Source: Sanderia malayensis (Eukaryota; Cnidaria; Scyphozoa; Semaeostomeae; Pelagiidae). From it: a DNA stretch of 64,000 nt. Below the pieces are notes generated by a model. That model saw only the letters and a list, made by a program, of their open reading frames with translations. It ran no database searches and had not been told where the DNA came from. Both the position numbers and the translations under genes were made by a program. The stretch spans positions 1,178,001 to 1,242,000 of the forward strand of contig RQOL01000139.1 of assembly GCA_013076295.1 (NCBI GenBank), given 5' to 3'. Below, piece after piece: positions 13,049 to 23,125 of this stretch; the stretch's first letter is position 1; every line of letters starts with the position of its first letter.

Positions 13049-13053
13049 CTAAA
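13049..13053. repeat. 5-bp target site duplication of solo LTR, left copy
   Basis: CTAAA immediately before the solo LTR; the same pentamer follows it at 13259-13263. Removing LTR plus one copy restores the RT frame through IPKMEDLL. Confidence 0.85.
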
Positions 13054-13258
13054 TGTAATAAAGAAGACTTTATATTCAATTGTTAGTTAGTTTTGGACGC
13101 TGCGGAGGACAGTAATTGTTATTGTTATATTTAGTGATTAGAGGATTGTGGGATAGGATATGACATGTGCGTTTGGTTCTTATAAAAAATGGCGATGTGT
13201 TGATTCTCTCTTCGACTTTCCTTACATATTCTTTGTCCCGACCTTCAAGAATATAACA
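13054..13258. mobile_element. Solo LTR (205 bp) nested in Gypsy RT
   Basis: Starts TGTAATAAAG and ends AATATAACA (TG...CA ends), flanked by CTAAA direct repeats. It interrupts the RT exactly between two adjacent codons of the conserved block, and the frame rejoins when it is removed. A TATA-like box lies at 13181-13188. It is unlike the LTRs at 18503 and 24949, so it belongs to a third LTR family; orientation cannot be fixed with certainty, though the TATA position suggests plus. Confidence 0.85.
13181..13188 (+). promoter_or_regulatory. Candidate TATA box in the solo LTR
   Basis: TATAAAAA about 70 bp before the LTR's 3' end, consistent with a short U3-R-U5 LTR read on the plus strand. Confidence 0.45.
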
Positions 13259-13263
13259 CTAAA
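13259..13263. repeat. 5-bp target site duplication of solo LTR, right copy
   Basis: CTAAA directly after the LTR end, matching 13049-13053. Confidence 0.85.
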
Positions 13264-14857
13264 ATGGAGGATCTGTTAGCTCAACTTTGTGGTGGAGTCC
13301 AGTTAACCAAACTTGATTTAGGTCAAGCTTATCAACAACGTCAAGCATATCAAAAGTTGCAGCTAGAGGAAGATTCTAAGAGGTATACTACGACTAACAC
13401 ACACATGGGACTATTTACGAGTATAATAGACCATGCTTCGGCATTGCCTCTGCCCCAGGTATTTTCCAAAGAACAATGGAAAATCTCCTGCAGGGCATAC
13501 ATAATGTTGTGGGCCGAGTTGATGGTATACTCATTGCAGAGAAAACAACCACTGAACACTTCCAGAGCTTAAGGGAAGTTCTTTCAAGCCTAGAGAAAGC
13601 TGGCTTGAAAGTGTGTATTCCAAGTCCCCGAAGTTACCTATTTGGGAGACTGTATTACTTGTGATGGTATTTATCCACTTAGAGAGAAAGTGAAAGCTAT
13701 TCAAGCGTCACCTTGACCAACCAATTTAAAGGAACTACGGGACTTCTTGGGCATGCTAAGTTGTGTCATTTCACATATCATTGCAGATGGAACTGAGCGT
13801 CCAATCTTTTATGCGTCTCGTACACTGCCTCCTGCATTCACAACTGGATAAAGAGGCAACGGCAGTTATGTTCGGTGTGAGGAAGTTTCACACGTACCTT
13901 TATGGACAGAGATTTACGATTTTTAAGGATCACAAACCACTACTTGGACTGTTACAATCGAACAAACCCATAACCACTACTGCTTCGCCAAGGATTGACT
14001 GATGGGCTTTGTTTTTGTCTGGTGACTCATATGAAATAGTCTATCGTGGTGGCCCCAGCAATGGAAATGCTGACGGTCTCAGCAGGTTACCCCTGCCAAC
14101 TGAAAACCAGGAGGTTGAAGAGCGTTGCACTTCACATGATCGTGTTTTGAGTGCAGTTAGGCCCTAAGTCCGGTATGGATGGCCCAAATCGTATGATAAT
14201 GTTGAATTCAAACCATACATATCAAGGAAGACCCCACTCAGCTGTCAGGATGGATGTGTGTTATGGGGTTTGCGGGTTGTCAACTTCTAAAGCAACTGCA
14301 TGAAGCACATCCAGGCATGGTGCGAATGAAAATGTTGGCCAGAAGCTATTTCTGGTGGCCTGGTCTTGATGCAGATATTGAGCGTGAGGTGAAGGACTGT
14401 GAAAATTGTAAGTCTAATCCTAAAGCACCTTCACCAGCACCCTTACATCCCTTGTCTCGTTTACATATCGACTACGCTGGACCATTTGAAAACCACATGT
14501 TTTTGGTAGTAGGCGATGCCTACAGTAAGTGGATCGAAGTTTTCAAAACTAACTCGAGCACAGCTGCAATAACTGTTCAAATGTTACAAGAATGTTTTGC
14601 AACTCATGGATTGCCTGATGTCATCATGTCAGACAATGGAACTGCATTCACTAGTGAGGAATTTGCTCTTTTCATTTCTGAAAATAGCATAAAGCACATC
14701 ACTTTGGCTCTAAAGCACCCTGCTTCCAACGGGTTTGCTGAAAAATATGTTCATACTTTTAAAGAAACCATGAAAAAGATGGTGGATGGAGAGCGAAGTC
14801 TGGACACAAAGCTAAGCAGATTCTTGCATAGTTATCGCAATACTTCGCATGTAACCA

Positions 14858-15177
14858 TGTAGAAAAAGCAATCATTTTAGTCCATTGTATATAATAAATA
14901 AAAATTTTTCTTCATTTAGTTTATTCCATATTGTAGAATTTATCATTTTGTATTTGTTTTGCTACCATTTTGTTTTAATGATGTCATATATTTTCGTGTA
15001 CAGGCTACATAGGGCTTTTCATGGTAATTTATAAATAGACCTTCCTCATTCATGCATGTTGCTCATTTGCTCACACACAGTCAAGAAGTAAGAAGTAAGA
15101 AGTAAGAAGTAAAAAGTAGAAGTTTTTCAAATTCAGTCAAATCAATGTTCAATGTTCAAAATCAATTTTTCATAACA
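14858..15177 (+). mobile_element. Possible LTR that truncates the Gypsy integrase
   Basis: The integrase frame stops abruptly at TGTAGAAAAAG. A TATA-like TATAAATA lies at 15030-15037, a 7-bp tandem repeat (AGAAGTA, about 4 units) at 15083-15120, and the segment ends in CATAACA. It is followed by TTTTCA and TGGTGGCAGGCTGG, which resembles an initiator-tRNA-type primer binding site. No second copy or internal ORF was found in the window, so this is a tentative call. Confidence 0.35.
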
Positions 15178-16143
15178 TTTTCATGGTGGCAGGCTGGTAG
15201 GTTTCCTTTTTCGTTTGCTTTCGTTGGCAGCTATCTTGTTTTTTGCATGCTTGGCAGCCATTTTGTTTTTGAGTAGCTCTTAGGTCAGGTATTTTATACT
15301 AAGTTATTTTTAGTTCAATTGTACATATCAGACTTATTTTTCAGTTTGAACATCATTCACATTATCAAGTTACAAAAACCTGCTTCGCTTGAATTTCTTG
15401 CCTCAACGCCCCGCCTTGGGTAGCCTCAAAATCACCCTTCCACTACAAACCACCGGTAAATCACCTAGTGAGTTGCTCATGAATCACAAATTGAAGACTA
15501 GATTAGTATGGAGTCACACCGTGGGCAAAATTGATGGTGTTCAAATTGTACCGTGAAACATGGATCGTTCCACAAAATACGGTACGATCTATCACGAAAC
15601 TGTCACTCTAGGCTAGATTGTCTCGTCAATTCATGACTCTATCTAACCATTGTTCCGCATATTTTACGACTCGATCCACGACATCATTCATCATATCACC
15701 GTGAACTCATGATTCATCCTGTGTCGTTGTTGCTTCCTAAACCGTACCGTCAAATCACTAATCACTTGTCAATCAATGATCATTGCCACACCACACCACG
15801 AGGAGTTGTGTTTGTTTAGTCTCTACAATTCTATGAATTTCTTTATCCTTTTACTATGTATGCTGGGTTCCATAACAATTATTTTCCCGAAAATTTCATT
15901 ACTGAAAAATTAAAGATCACAATTTGGGGACTTATTTTTATCCCACGCCGCTTTTATTTCCCCTTGCATGGGCTTAGCTTTAAAGAAATACGAAGGAGTT
16001 AAAAGTGGCATATGCCAAGGAGTCTGGGAAATCTATAAATAGATGCTTGATATTATCCAATCAAATGCGTTTGTGCGATGACCAGGAAACTGTGCATGTG
16101 ATCACTTTCAGGAGGGAGAAAAACAATATCATGTCAATACAAA
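15178..16143. other. Non-coding, contains dispersed repeat copy A
   Basis: No supported gene. If 14858-15177 is an LTR, the first part would be leader sequence. A dispersed repeat occupies about 15501-15785 (separate entry). Confidence 0.45.
15501..15785 (+). repeat. Dispersed repeat family, copy A
   Basis: Closely matches the reverse complement of 23112-23440: shared blocks include TATGGAGTCACACCGTGG, ACGGTACGATCTATCACGAA and CCACGACATCATTCATCATA. No coding signal and no clear TIRs. A third, partial copy is at 21231-21308. Confidence 0.75.
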
Positions 16144-16374
16144 ATGGCGGATAAAAATGACTCGCTTCCAAAAAAAATACGGAAAGTGAAAACAAAAAGG
16201 GAAGGTAAATTATACACACTTCACTTAGGCTATGGAGCGAATGGCAGGGTACTTTGGGAGGCATACAAGGACATTAGAATCAAGCTGGGATTTGAATCTT
16301 TTGCCAAGTGTTCCGAGTGGATTTTGAACACAATTAGGCCGCATGTTGCTATAGCCGCATGTTCTCGACTCTAA
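16144..16374 (+). CDS. Small ORF, unrecognised (76 aa)
   Basis: A basic N-terminus (KKIRKVKTKREGK) is followed by a block with W and aromatic residues (LWEAYKDIRIKLGFESFAKC). It lies about 400 bp upstream of the integrase remnant in the same orientation and could be an N-terminal DNA-binding module of that gene, or chance. No family assigned. Confidence 0.25.
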   Translation: MADKNDSLPKKIRKVKTKREGKLYTLHLGYGANGRVLWEAYKDIRIKLGFESFAKCSEWILNTIRPHVAIAACSRL

Positions 16375-16791
16375 TCCAGTGTTTTATTGTCCATTTGCAT
16401 GTGATCACAGGAAGTTTAGTTTTAATGCGCATGTTTGCGTTTAGTTGAATTGCAATATATTTTTAGCGCAGGTCGATTTAACTCCTTCTTATTTCTTTAA
16501 GCCCAAGTTATTTTTCATATTGTCTGATATTTGAGGACAATGACAATATTTCGGTAGTCTATGACAGTAGTTTTGCCACGTGTTAGAGCATGAGAGCATT
16601 TTCTGGAACGATTGCAAATTTTCATTAAAAAGTTATTTTTGTAAACCATGGAACGTTGGTCTTGGTTTGCTTGTTGGGCTCTGAGGTCACTGCGCTGCTG
16701 AACCTGGACTGTTATTGTCGTTGGTAGCTTTTTAATGCCTTTGTGAAATGAGGAAACGAGCGATTTATCAATGATTGATCAGATGGGCTAA
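16375..16791. other. Non-coding spacer
   Basis: No gene supported; AT-rich, between a small ORF and the DDE integrase remnant. Confidence 0.4.
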
Positions 16792-18212
16792 ATGATGGCG
16801 TCACCTGATGTTAATCCTCGGCAAAATATTTCCAATTATATTATTTGTCAACTGCAAAGTCTTGTCAGGGATCTTGAAGTAAATTTAACTGTTGACAGCA
16901 ACCTTTTTGATCATGCAAGCTTCAGATTGGAACAAGTGATCCTCACATGCATTCAGAGCAATGAAGCGTGGGACAACTTTATTCCAGAAGACATTATTTG
17001 GGCTTTAATTTTAGCATGCAACATTTTAGAAGATGAAGATGCAATGGATGAGCAGGGTGAAAACAGAGCTCAAAGCATTGGTAATGTTTATCAGGGATTT
17101 GAACTTACTGACAATTTTCCCCCAAAGAGGGCAGGAAGGCCGTCTTTGATATACCCCGAAATACATTACAGATGTACTTGAGGTATGGGTTTAGCGTAGA
17201 AAACATTGCCAAACTATTTTGTGTCAGCTCAAAAACAATTCACAGACGAATTGCAACATATGAGTTGAGGGAAGAATTAATGAACCTATTCAGACATTTC
17301 CAATTGAAACCTAAATACTGTGTTGGAGAACATTTTTAAAGAATTTCCTAATTGCGGAATAAGACATATGAAAGGCTTTTTGGCGGCAAGAGGTTATGTG
17401 GTACAATGGTGTAGGGTTCGTTATGCAATGTGGTCAGTAGATCCCGAAGGAATATTGTTGCGAAAAACTCAACTGAATATTGTCAACAGAAGGCGGTATT
17501 GGGTTCCTGGAACTCTTGCTTTTTGGCATCTGGATGGGAACCACAAGCTCATCAGATGGCGGTTTGCTATTCATGGATGTGTGGATGGGTTCTCCAGAAA
17601 AATCATGTTCTGGCATTGTTCAACGAATAATGAAGCGTTGACAGTATTGCAGCTTTTTGTTGATGCAGTTGAAATGTATTGATTGCCCTCAAGGGTCAGA
17701 GGTGACCAAGGAGTTGAAAACATAGATGTTGCTTCTTCCATGTTCAGTCACCCCAGACGTGGCGAGGACGCTATTTGTCGAGGAAGCTATTTGTCTCGAG
17801 AAAGTTGTCATAACCAGCACATTGAGCGCTTTTAGAGAGATTTATTCCATGGCTGCCTTTTCTTATTTTATTACACCTTTTCTTTGATGGAAGATAATGG
17901 GCATTTGTCAGTGAATGATCTGTTCTGTCTCCAATTCGTTTTTTGCCATGAATCAACAGGCATTTGCATACTTTTCGAGATGGATTCGATTATCATCCAA
18001 TTCGGACCAAATCAATCATGATGCCTAACATGCTTTGGCTCCTTGGGCAGCAAAACTACAGACCCGATGAAAGTGACTGTATCCGTGATTCTGATCTCGG
18101 GCTGCACGGTGTTGATTTTGAAGGACGGCTGCCATATTCCCGTTACAACAGCATTGACGCTATCAATGGAACAGAAGTCGCTGTACCAGAGCTGCATTTC
18201 ACGAGGATATAA
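16792..18212 (+). pseudogene. DDE integrase core-domain protein remnant (rve-like, transposon derived)
   Basis: An N-terminal helical region (16792-17150) leads to GRPSLIYPE, then a helix-turn-helix segment (YGFSVENIAKLFCVSSKTIH) in a shifted frame, then the catalytic core. Visible core motifs: WHLDGNHKLIRWRF and HGCVDGFSRKI (first Asp, about 17525-17600), [10 protein letters not shown] (second Asp, about 17700) and CHNQHIERF (Glu, about 17815). Lesions: frameshifts near 17155, 17310 and 17945, TGA at 17680-17682 exactly where an Arg is expected, and a TAG near 17832 where a Trp is expected. This matches a large family of integrase-like proteins in fish and invertebrates, probably from Ginger-like or retroelement integrases. 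TIRs were not found. Confidence 0.8.
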
Positions 18213-18498
18213 CAAGCATGTTGAAAGAAGAGATAGACCCTTTAGCCGATTCTGATTCGAACGGGATTGATATCTATTTGAGAACACAGGACATCATGCG
18301 TAACCGTAGATTAACTGATTAAAAGGAAAACTGTTATAGTAATAGTAATTGCTACTAAAATCGAGAAATAAGAACAAAAAATGTTTGCATATATGTTGAC
18401 CATCTGAAAACAGCATCCTGACGATTGTCAGGAGAAAGCTGAAAAGACCTAGAGAAACGAAATTCACAGACTACCTTTTCAATTGAATGCCCATAAAT
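18213..18498. other. Non-coding spacer
   Basis: Short AT-rich stretch between the integrase remnant and the LTR retrotransposon. Nothing recognised. Confidence 0.4.
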
Positions 18499-18502
18499 AA
18501 GA
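18499..18502. repeat. 4-bp target site duplication, left copy
   Basis: AAGA next to the 5' LTR; AAGA also follows the 3' LTR at 21151-21154. Confidence 0.75.
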
Positions 18503-18696
18503 TGTGAAGTTGTAGGAGTCTGGGACGAGACTCGAGGAATACAGATGAGGAAGTGGAGAACGAGGAGAGAAGTGAGTTAGGAGTTGAGAGATAGAGATAG
18601 ATGTTTTTAAGTTAAAGATTGATGATTAGAGATAAGAGAAAAGTAAGGAAATAGAGTTGTACTTGATTGGTTTGGCTTTACTACTGCTTCGTGACA
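18503..18696 (+). repeat. 5' LTR (194 bp)
   Basis: Starts TGTGAAGTTGTAGGAGTCTG and ends GCTTCGTGACA. Differs from the 3' LTR at TTGGTTTGG versus TTGGTTCGG and CTTCGTGACA versus CTTCGCGACA; both are CpG-type transitions. Purine-rich centre, no obvious TATA box. Confidence 0.93.
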
Positions 18697-18701
18697 CATT
18701 T

Positions 18702-18719
18702 TGGCGACCCTGCCAGGAC
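18702..18719 (+). promoter_or_regulatory. Primer binding site
   Basis: TGGCGACCCTGCCAGGAC, five bases after the LTR end. It starts with the TGG complementary to tRNA CCA ends. Its complement resembles the 3' end of an arginine tRNA; that tRNA identity is an inference. Confidence 0.7.
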
Positions 18720-18828
18720 ACAAACTTGAAACGTTAGAATACGGACAGAATTAGAGAAGAAGTGAAGACTGGAATGTTGGGATTTACACTCGATTTGATG
18801 GAAAGAGAGTGGAAATAAAATAAGCAGA

Positions 18829-20754
18829 ATGCCAGACGATAATCCTGCAGTAGACCATGAGAACCAGGAGCAAATTCGTTCATCTTTTGCGTTGTTTAGA
18901 AGACCAGAGAAGTATAAAATAGGCGATGACTTTGATTTATTTGTAAAAAAATCCAACCTGTATTTCGAAGCATTGGAGCTTACCGATAAGAAAAAGCGGA
19001 GACTTGCGTTACTTTTTAACCTCAGCGAAGATGCTTTTCATTTGGCCGAGTCGATTGAATTTATAAAGGAAGATAATGCATACGAGACATGGATCACTCA
19101 GTTAAAGGCGTTGTTTGAACGAAACCAAACACTAACTGAGAAACGACACAATTTTCATCGGCGAACACAAGAACCTGGGGAATCAGTTGATTCTTTTGCT
19201 GTAGCGTTAAGAGAGTTTGGAGCAAAATGTGGATTCCAAGGGGAGGAGTATACAAACAGATTAGTAGACCAGTTCATACTTGGCATGAAAGACAGGCCGA
19301 CGCAAAATAAACTTTGGCAAGAACCACCTGAGTCGTTAGAGGATGCCGTTTTGATAGCAAGGAGATTTGAAGCTGCTAATTCTACTTTCCAAACTTTGCG
19401 AGCTGAAGCAGGCAGTGCTGCAAGACAAAACCATAATCAGGTTGGAGCCATAAGCTCAAGCGTTACTGCCCAAACTTGTTTTAATTGCAATGGATTTGGA
19501 CACGTTGCAAAACAATGCCCAACGCATAGTGAATTTAAACGAAGTAGAAATGTTAGTCCCGTTGTTAAAACCTGTTATTCGTGCCATAGACCAGGCCACC
19601 TGGCCCGAAATTGTTTCAGCAATAGCCAGAATCAAAACCCAAGTGTTTCAAGTGGGATAAATCAAAACCGACCTTCTCCAACTTGTTATCGTTGCGGACG
19701 TAAAGGCCACATTTCCAGGTTTTGTCATGCTGAAAAAGAAACATCAACAGAAACTGGAAGACAGGGACAAAGTACAAGTCAAGAGAATAGAGATGGATCT
19801 CAGACAGAATCGAAGGTTAGACTTTCAACCGTTTCACCTTCTCATAAGAAAAAGACTCTACTACTAGAAGCCAAAGTAAATGGAGTAAACAAATTGTGTA
19901 TTGTCGACACGGGGGCGTCAATTTCGTTGATAAGCAAAAAGGAGTGGGAGTCTTTGATGTTGAATGAGGAGCCTTTAGGACCTTCTGATATTGTCGCCGA
20001 GGCCGCTAACAACTCGCCCATAGGCATATTGGGCAAAGTAAACTTACTCGTTGAAATCAATGGCGCACACGAAATAAGCCAAGAATTTTATGTTGCCAAT
20101 GAGATGTTGTCTGAAGTAATATTTGGCTTGGATTGGCTTGTCAGCAATAAAGTTATCATTGATACAGCTAATATGGTGATGAAATTTCCTGATGCAATTT
20201 GTCAACCACTGTTAATGTTTGATGCAAGTTTGAAAGATCCTACTGTAGTCGTTTTGAGTGATGACATTGAAATACCGGGCAGACATGAGATTGTGCAAGC
20301 AGCACGTATCAGAAATCCAATAATATCGGAAAGCATTTTGGAACCCAATTTTGATTTGGCTGAAAAGGGAGTTTTTGTCGCCAGTGTTCTTGTGAAACTA
20401 TTAAAGAATTTTAGAGCAAGAGGTCTAGAAGAGAAATTTATTGGTTCGTACATAATTGTCGGAGTGCAAGAAGGAAATTACGAGATCGAATCATTGAAGG
20501 ATAAGAAGAGAAAAATTGTGCATTTCAACAGTATAAAGCCGTTTAAAATTGACCATGAACTAGAAGGAATTCCACAAAAAGCTGATGAATTGTATAGTAG
20601 TGAATCAGAGATTGACGATTCTATATTTGAGATTAAAGATCCAAGACCTTTAGAGATCAGAAGGGAACGCGAGATTGAAAACATGCAGCCGTATAATTTG
20701 AGGCGCAACCGCCGACCTCCAGAGCGTTATGGAGTTCCTGTGTTAGACTTTTGA
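18829..20754 (+). CDS. Gag-protease polyprotein fused in frame to integrase C-terminal tail (641 aa)
   Basis: One uninterrupted frame. Residues about 1-200 are a Gypsy-type capsid (FALFRRPEKYKIGDDFDLF, retrotransposon-gag core). Three CCHC zinc knuckles follow: CFNCNGFGHVAKQC, CYSCHRPGHLARNC and CYRCGRKGHISRFC (about 220-300), for RNA packaging. A retropepsin with VDTGASISLISKK (about 358) and IFGLDWL (about 430) follows. After FDLAEKGVF the sequence changes to KFIGSYIIVGVQEGNYEIES and VHFNSIKPF (about 545-575), the GPY/F-like module that normally ends integrase. RT, RNase H and the DDE core are missing, yet the frame is kept. The acidic and basic C-terminus (RRNRRPPERYG) resembles a pol tail. 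It could give particles and self-processing but not reverse transcription. Confidence 0.92.
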   Translation: MPDDNPAVDHENQEQIRSSFALFRRPEKYKIGDDFDLFVKKSNLYFEALELTDKKKRRLALLFNLSEDAFHLAESIEFIKEDNAYETWITQLKALFERNQTLTEKRHNFHRRTQEPGESVDSFAVALREFGAKCGFQGEEYTNRLVDQFILGMKDRPTQNKLWQEPPESLEDAVLIARRFEAANSTFQTLRAEAGSAARQNHNQVGAISSSVTAQTCFNCNGFGHVAKQCPTHSEFKRSRNVSPVVKTCYSCHRPGHLARNCFSNSQNQNPSVSSGINQNRPSPTCYRCGRKGHISRFCHAEKETSTETGRQGQSTSQENRDGSQTESKVRLSTVSPSHKKKTLLLEAKVNGVNKLCIVDTGASISLISKKEWESLMLNEEPLGPSDIVAEAANNSPIGILGKVNLLVEINGAHEISQEFYVANEMLSEVIFGLDWLVSNKVIIDTANMVMKFPDAICQPLLMFDASLKDPTVVVLSDDIEIPGRHEIVQAARIRNPIISESILEPNFDLAEKGVFVASVLVKLLKNFRARGLEEKFIGSYIIVGVQEGNYEIESLKDKKRKIVHFNSIKPFKIDHELEGIPQKADELYSSESEIDDSIFEIKDPRPLEIRREREIENMQPYNLRRNRRPPERYGVPVLDF

Positions 20755-20945
20755 TTAAGGACAGAGACCTTTATGAAACTGTTTGCTATACTATAATTTA
20801 CGCTGAGATAAGTTAAAACAAAAGAAAAGACAAAAAAAAAGATTGATTTATTATATTTGAGATATTATACTTTAGATTATTGAATAACCTTGTATTCGTT
20901 AATTCTTATTTTATCCTTTTTATATTTGGAGTTATGCATATTTTA

Positions 20946-20956
20946 GGCTGGGGGAA
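20946..20956 (+). promoter_or_regulatory. Polypurine tract
   Basis: GGCTGGGGGAA immediately before the 3' LTR; expected site for plus-strand DNA priming. Confidence 0.75.
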
Positions 20957-21150
20957 TGTGAAGTTGTAGGAGTCTGGGACGAGACTCGAGGAATACAGAT
21001 GAGGAAGTGGAGAACGAGGAGAGAAGTGAGTTAGGAGTTGAGAGATAGAGATAGATGTTTTTAAGTTAAAGATTGATGATTAGAGATAAGAGAAAAGTAA
21101 GGAAATAGAGTTGTACTTGATTGGTTCGGCTTTACTACTGCTTCGCGACA
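20957..21150 (+). repeat. 3' LTR (194 bp)
   Basis: Same length as the 5' LTR with two differences. Followed by AAGA (21151-21154), matching the base quartet before the 5' LTR. Confidence 0.93.
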
Positions 21151-21230
21151 AAGATAAAATGCGGTGATGTGAATTGGGTGCTGTGCTATTGTTAAATGGC
21201 AACAAAACTACTAAAAATGTCAGAAAATGT

Positions 21231-21308
21231 CACTTGTCAATCATTGATCATAAATCACTGCTCTCGGCTTGTGCTCTGCTCGCATCACAGTTCACAATCG
21301 CAAGTTTG
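21231..21308 (+). repeat. Dispersed repeat family, copy B (partial)
   Basis: CACTTGTCAATCATTGATCA onward to GCATCACAGTTCACAATCG matches the reverse complement of 23112-23190, a terminal part of the family that copy A lacks. Confidence 0.7.
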
Positions 21309-21594
21309 CTTGCAGCGCATTTTTTCGTCTTGTGACGTAATACTCTTGTTTTCACAACACGGCCTGTGGAGCTACCGTCATCTTCGTAGGTTACTCGTCA
21401 TTACTTTTATGATTGTAATTGCCTTTAAATTTGGGTAGTCAGCCTTGGCATGAGAAAATTCATAAGTTCTAGCTTGTATTTGTTTCATAAATCCAACTTT
21501 TTTTCTCCAATATTCATGCAATGATTGAACATTGTTTAAATGATTCCTTTGATACACTATTTCAATTTTGATAAACAAAAAGGACTATAATTTA

Positions 21595-21716
21595 TCAGTA
21601 AACTAAGCAGGAAAAACAACAAAACTAAGCAACAAAACTAACAAAACTATGCAGCAAAACTAACAAAATTAAGCAACAAAACAAAAAAATTAAGCAGCAA
21701 AACTAATATAATTTAT
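21595..21716. repeat. Degenerate tandem repeat of AAAACTAAGCAAC-like units
   Basis: About ten imperfect copies of short units such as AACAAAACTAAGCA, AACAAAACTATGCAGC and AACAAAATTAAGC. Simple microsatellite-like expansion. Confidence 0.7.
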
Positions 21717-21859
21717 CATAAAATCAGATCTTTCAAACCAAGATTAGATACAAGTAGAAAATAAAAATATTCATGGGTGTACTTCATAAGTTTATAAAAG
21801 ATATAAAGTAAAAAGTTTTTGGCACACCTATCCCATACAACATACAACCCCTGGTGCAT

Positions 21860-22858
21860 TTATGTCAACAAAACAAGTAAGTAATGAGTAATAGTAACAA
21901 CAGTAAAACAACAGTAACAGTAACAATAACATGTCCAACTACAACATGATCTTTCATGTGCTGTAAAAGTTTGCACATAGATACCAAATATATGATAAAA
22001 ATCCATAATATTAATAAAATATGGAATTGGGAAACCAAGTGCAGAAAATTTAAGAGTATTTTCCATCATGCGAAAGAATTGTGCCCTACTTGAATGCACA
22101 ATAGGGAGATGGAGGATGTGAAGGCATGCTGATGATGTTGGCAACTGGTATTCATCATCATCTGGCAAAAATTGAATTTGCAACTGTGCTGTGAATCAAT
22201 TTCTTGGCAGGCTTCTGTGGCCAGTGCAAAATTGTAGTAGTGTGCTCAATCTTGAGCCGCAAACTAATTCCTTCCTTTCATCACTGTGCTCCAAATACTC
22301 ATATAGCCATGTCAGTGCTTGCTTCTGTTCATACGACTTTGGGTCTGAAATTGCAATTGACCTCAGCTCTTCAATCCCAAAAGGTTTGTGAAGCATCTCA
22401 TTGTGGCATAAATTTTCTTTTGTAAATGTTGGATTTTCTTTTCCGTAACCAAAAAAACCCAGTGTTTCTAAGCCAGCTTGCAATTCTCCGATTTCTTGTT
22501 TACGGGATGCAAGCAACTCATTATGAATAAGCTCTTGTGTCAGTAGGGTTTTATTCATCAAGTTAATTGGCTCAGTAATAGGCCAGTGGCAGCTGTTTAC
22601 AAGTTGCCGATGAACATCCTTGTTTGTATCTTCATTCATTAGGATCTGCAGCTCTTCGTGTGTTTCTACAATGTCCCGTCTTTCAATGAAGTCGTGGAGT
22701 GATTCAGTGGAACTGTTCAGTGGAATATGGTGTTTTGACAGGTGTGGTACCATTTCCTCAAGACTACGACCCAAAATAGCTTCAGCAACAGATGGTGCCA
22801 ATGCAGGAATTCTGTACAAAGGGCCATCTTGTAAAATAACATGCACAATTAACTCCAT
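21860..22858 (-). pseudogene. HECT-type E3 ligase-like C-terminal domain, one internal TGA, N-terminus lost
   Basis: One minus-strand frame with a single TGA (22196-22198). The start region (VILQDGPLYRIPALAPSV) fits the HECT N-lobe/hinge. Further on come LLQFCTGHRSLP, then after the TGA LQIQFLPDDDEYQLPTSSAC and LHLPIVHSS, the typical HECT C-lobe around the catalytic Cys. This resembles the G2E3-like HECT domains that are amplified in invertebrates, often attached to transposon-like N-termini (see 30655-31040). The N-terminal side is truncated at the junction with a Gypsy integrase fragment (22854). HECT ligases form a Cys-ubiquitin thioester; this fragment would not be functional alone. Confidence 0.75.
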
Positions 22859-22879
22859 AGATTAGATCTAGTAAACCCT

Positions 22880-23125
22880 CCAAGTCAGAACACTTCTCGA
22901 ACATGCGTAGAGGACAAGGAATTTGCTCAGAAGCAGCAGCATGATACCCAAGTACAATTTAGAGAGTTTAAAGTAAATGACCCAGTGTTTGTTAAAAACT
23001 TCTCACACTGCCCAAAATGGTTATGCGGAATGGTTATGGAGAAGTCAGGACCAGGTTGTTATGTTGTGCAGCTTACTTCTGGTGGAGTGTTTAGACAACA
23101 TGTTGACACGATCGTGAACTGCGAT
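22880..23125 (+). pseudogene. Gypsy integrase C-terminal fragment, copy 1
   Basis: An open frame reads EDKEFAQKQQHDTQ, then NDPVFVKNFSHCPKWL, MVMEKSGPGCYVVQL and GGVFRQHVD. This is the C-terminal SH3-like/GPY region that closes Ty3/Gypsy pol of the K02A2.6-like group. Only the tail is present. Confidence 0.8.

Larger units (their letters stand above)
12421..14857 (+). pseudogene. Ty3/Gypsy retrotransposon pol remnant (protease, RT, RNase H, integrase)
   Basis: Domains appear in Gypsy order on the plus strand: retropepsin start with DIGAST (about 12440), RT N-terminus with FSEWATPIVP (about 12930), RT core with LTKLDLGQAYQQ (about 13310) and a degraded active site reading RVDGIL where YxDD is expected (about 13515), RNase H with YASRTL and DHKPLLGLLQ (about 13810-13960), a GNADGLSRLP linker (about 14065), and integrase with HHCC finger residues (CENCK, about 14400), HIDYAGP and SDNGTAFTSEEF (about 14465 and 14630). 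Several stops, frameshifts and a deletion between RT and RNase H make it inactive. It is cut off after YRNTSHVTM, where another LTR-like sequence begins. No own LTRs were identified. Confidence 0.88.
18503..21150 (+). mobile_element. Complete young Ty3/Gypsy-type LTR retrotransposon, internally deleted (2,648 bp)
   Basis: Two 194-bp LTRs (18503-18696 and 20957-21150) differ at only two positions by eye, so the insertion is recent. A primer binding site follows the 5' LTR, a purine-rich tract precedes the 3' LTR, and AAGA flanks both sides. The single 641-codon ORF has gag, three zinc knuckles and protease but jumps straight to the integrase C-terminal tail, lacking RT, RNase H and the integrase catalytic core. 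The element must depend on enzymes from a full-length relative. Confidence 0.93.
21155..21859. other. Non-coding, with dispersed repeat copy B and a degenerate tandem repeat
   Basis: No gene supported. Holds a partial dispersed-repeat copy (21231-21308) and a degenerate tandem repeat (21595-21716). Confidence 0.45.

Noticed and set aside
22196..22858. Selenocysteine at the HECT TGA
   Set aside because: The surrounding residues are not a known Sec context, and the fragment is truncated; a nonsense mutation is simpler.
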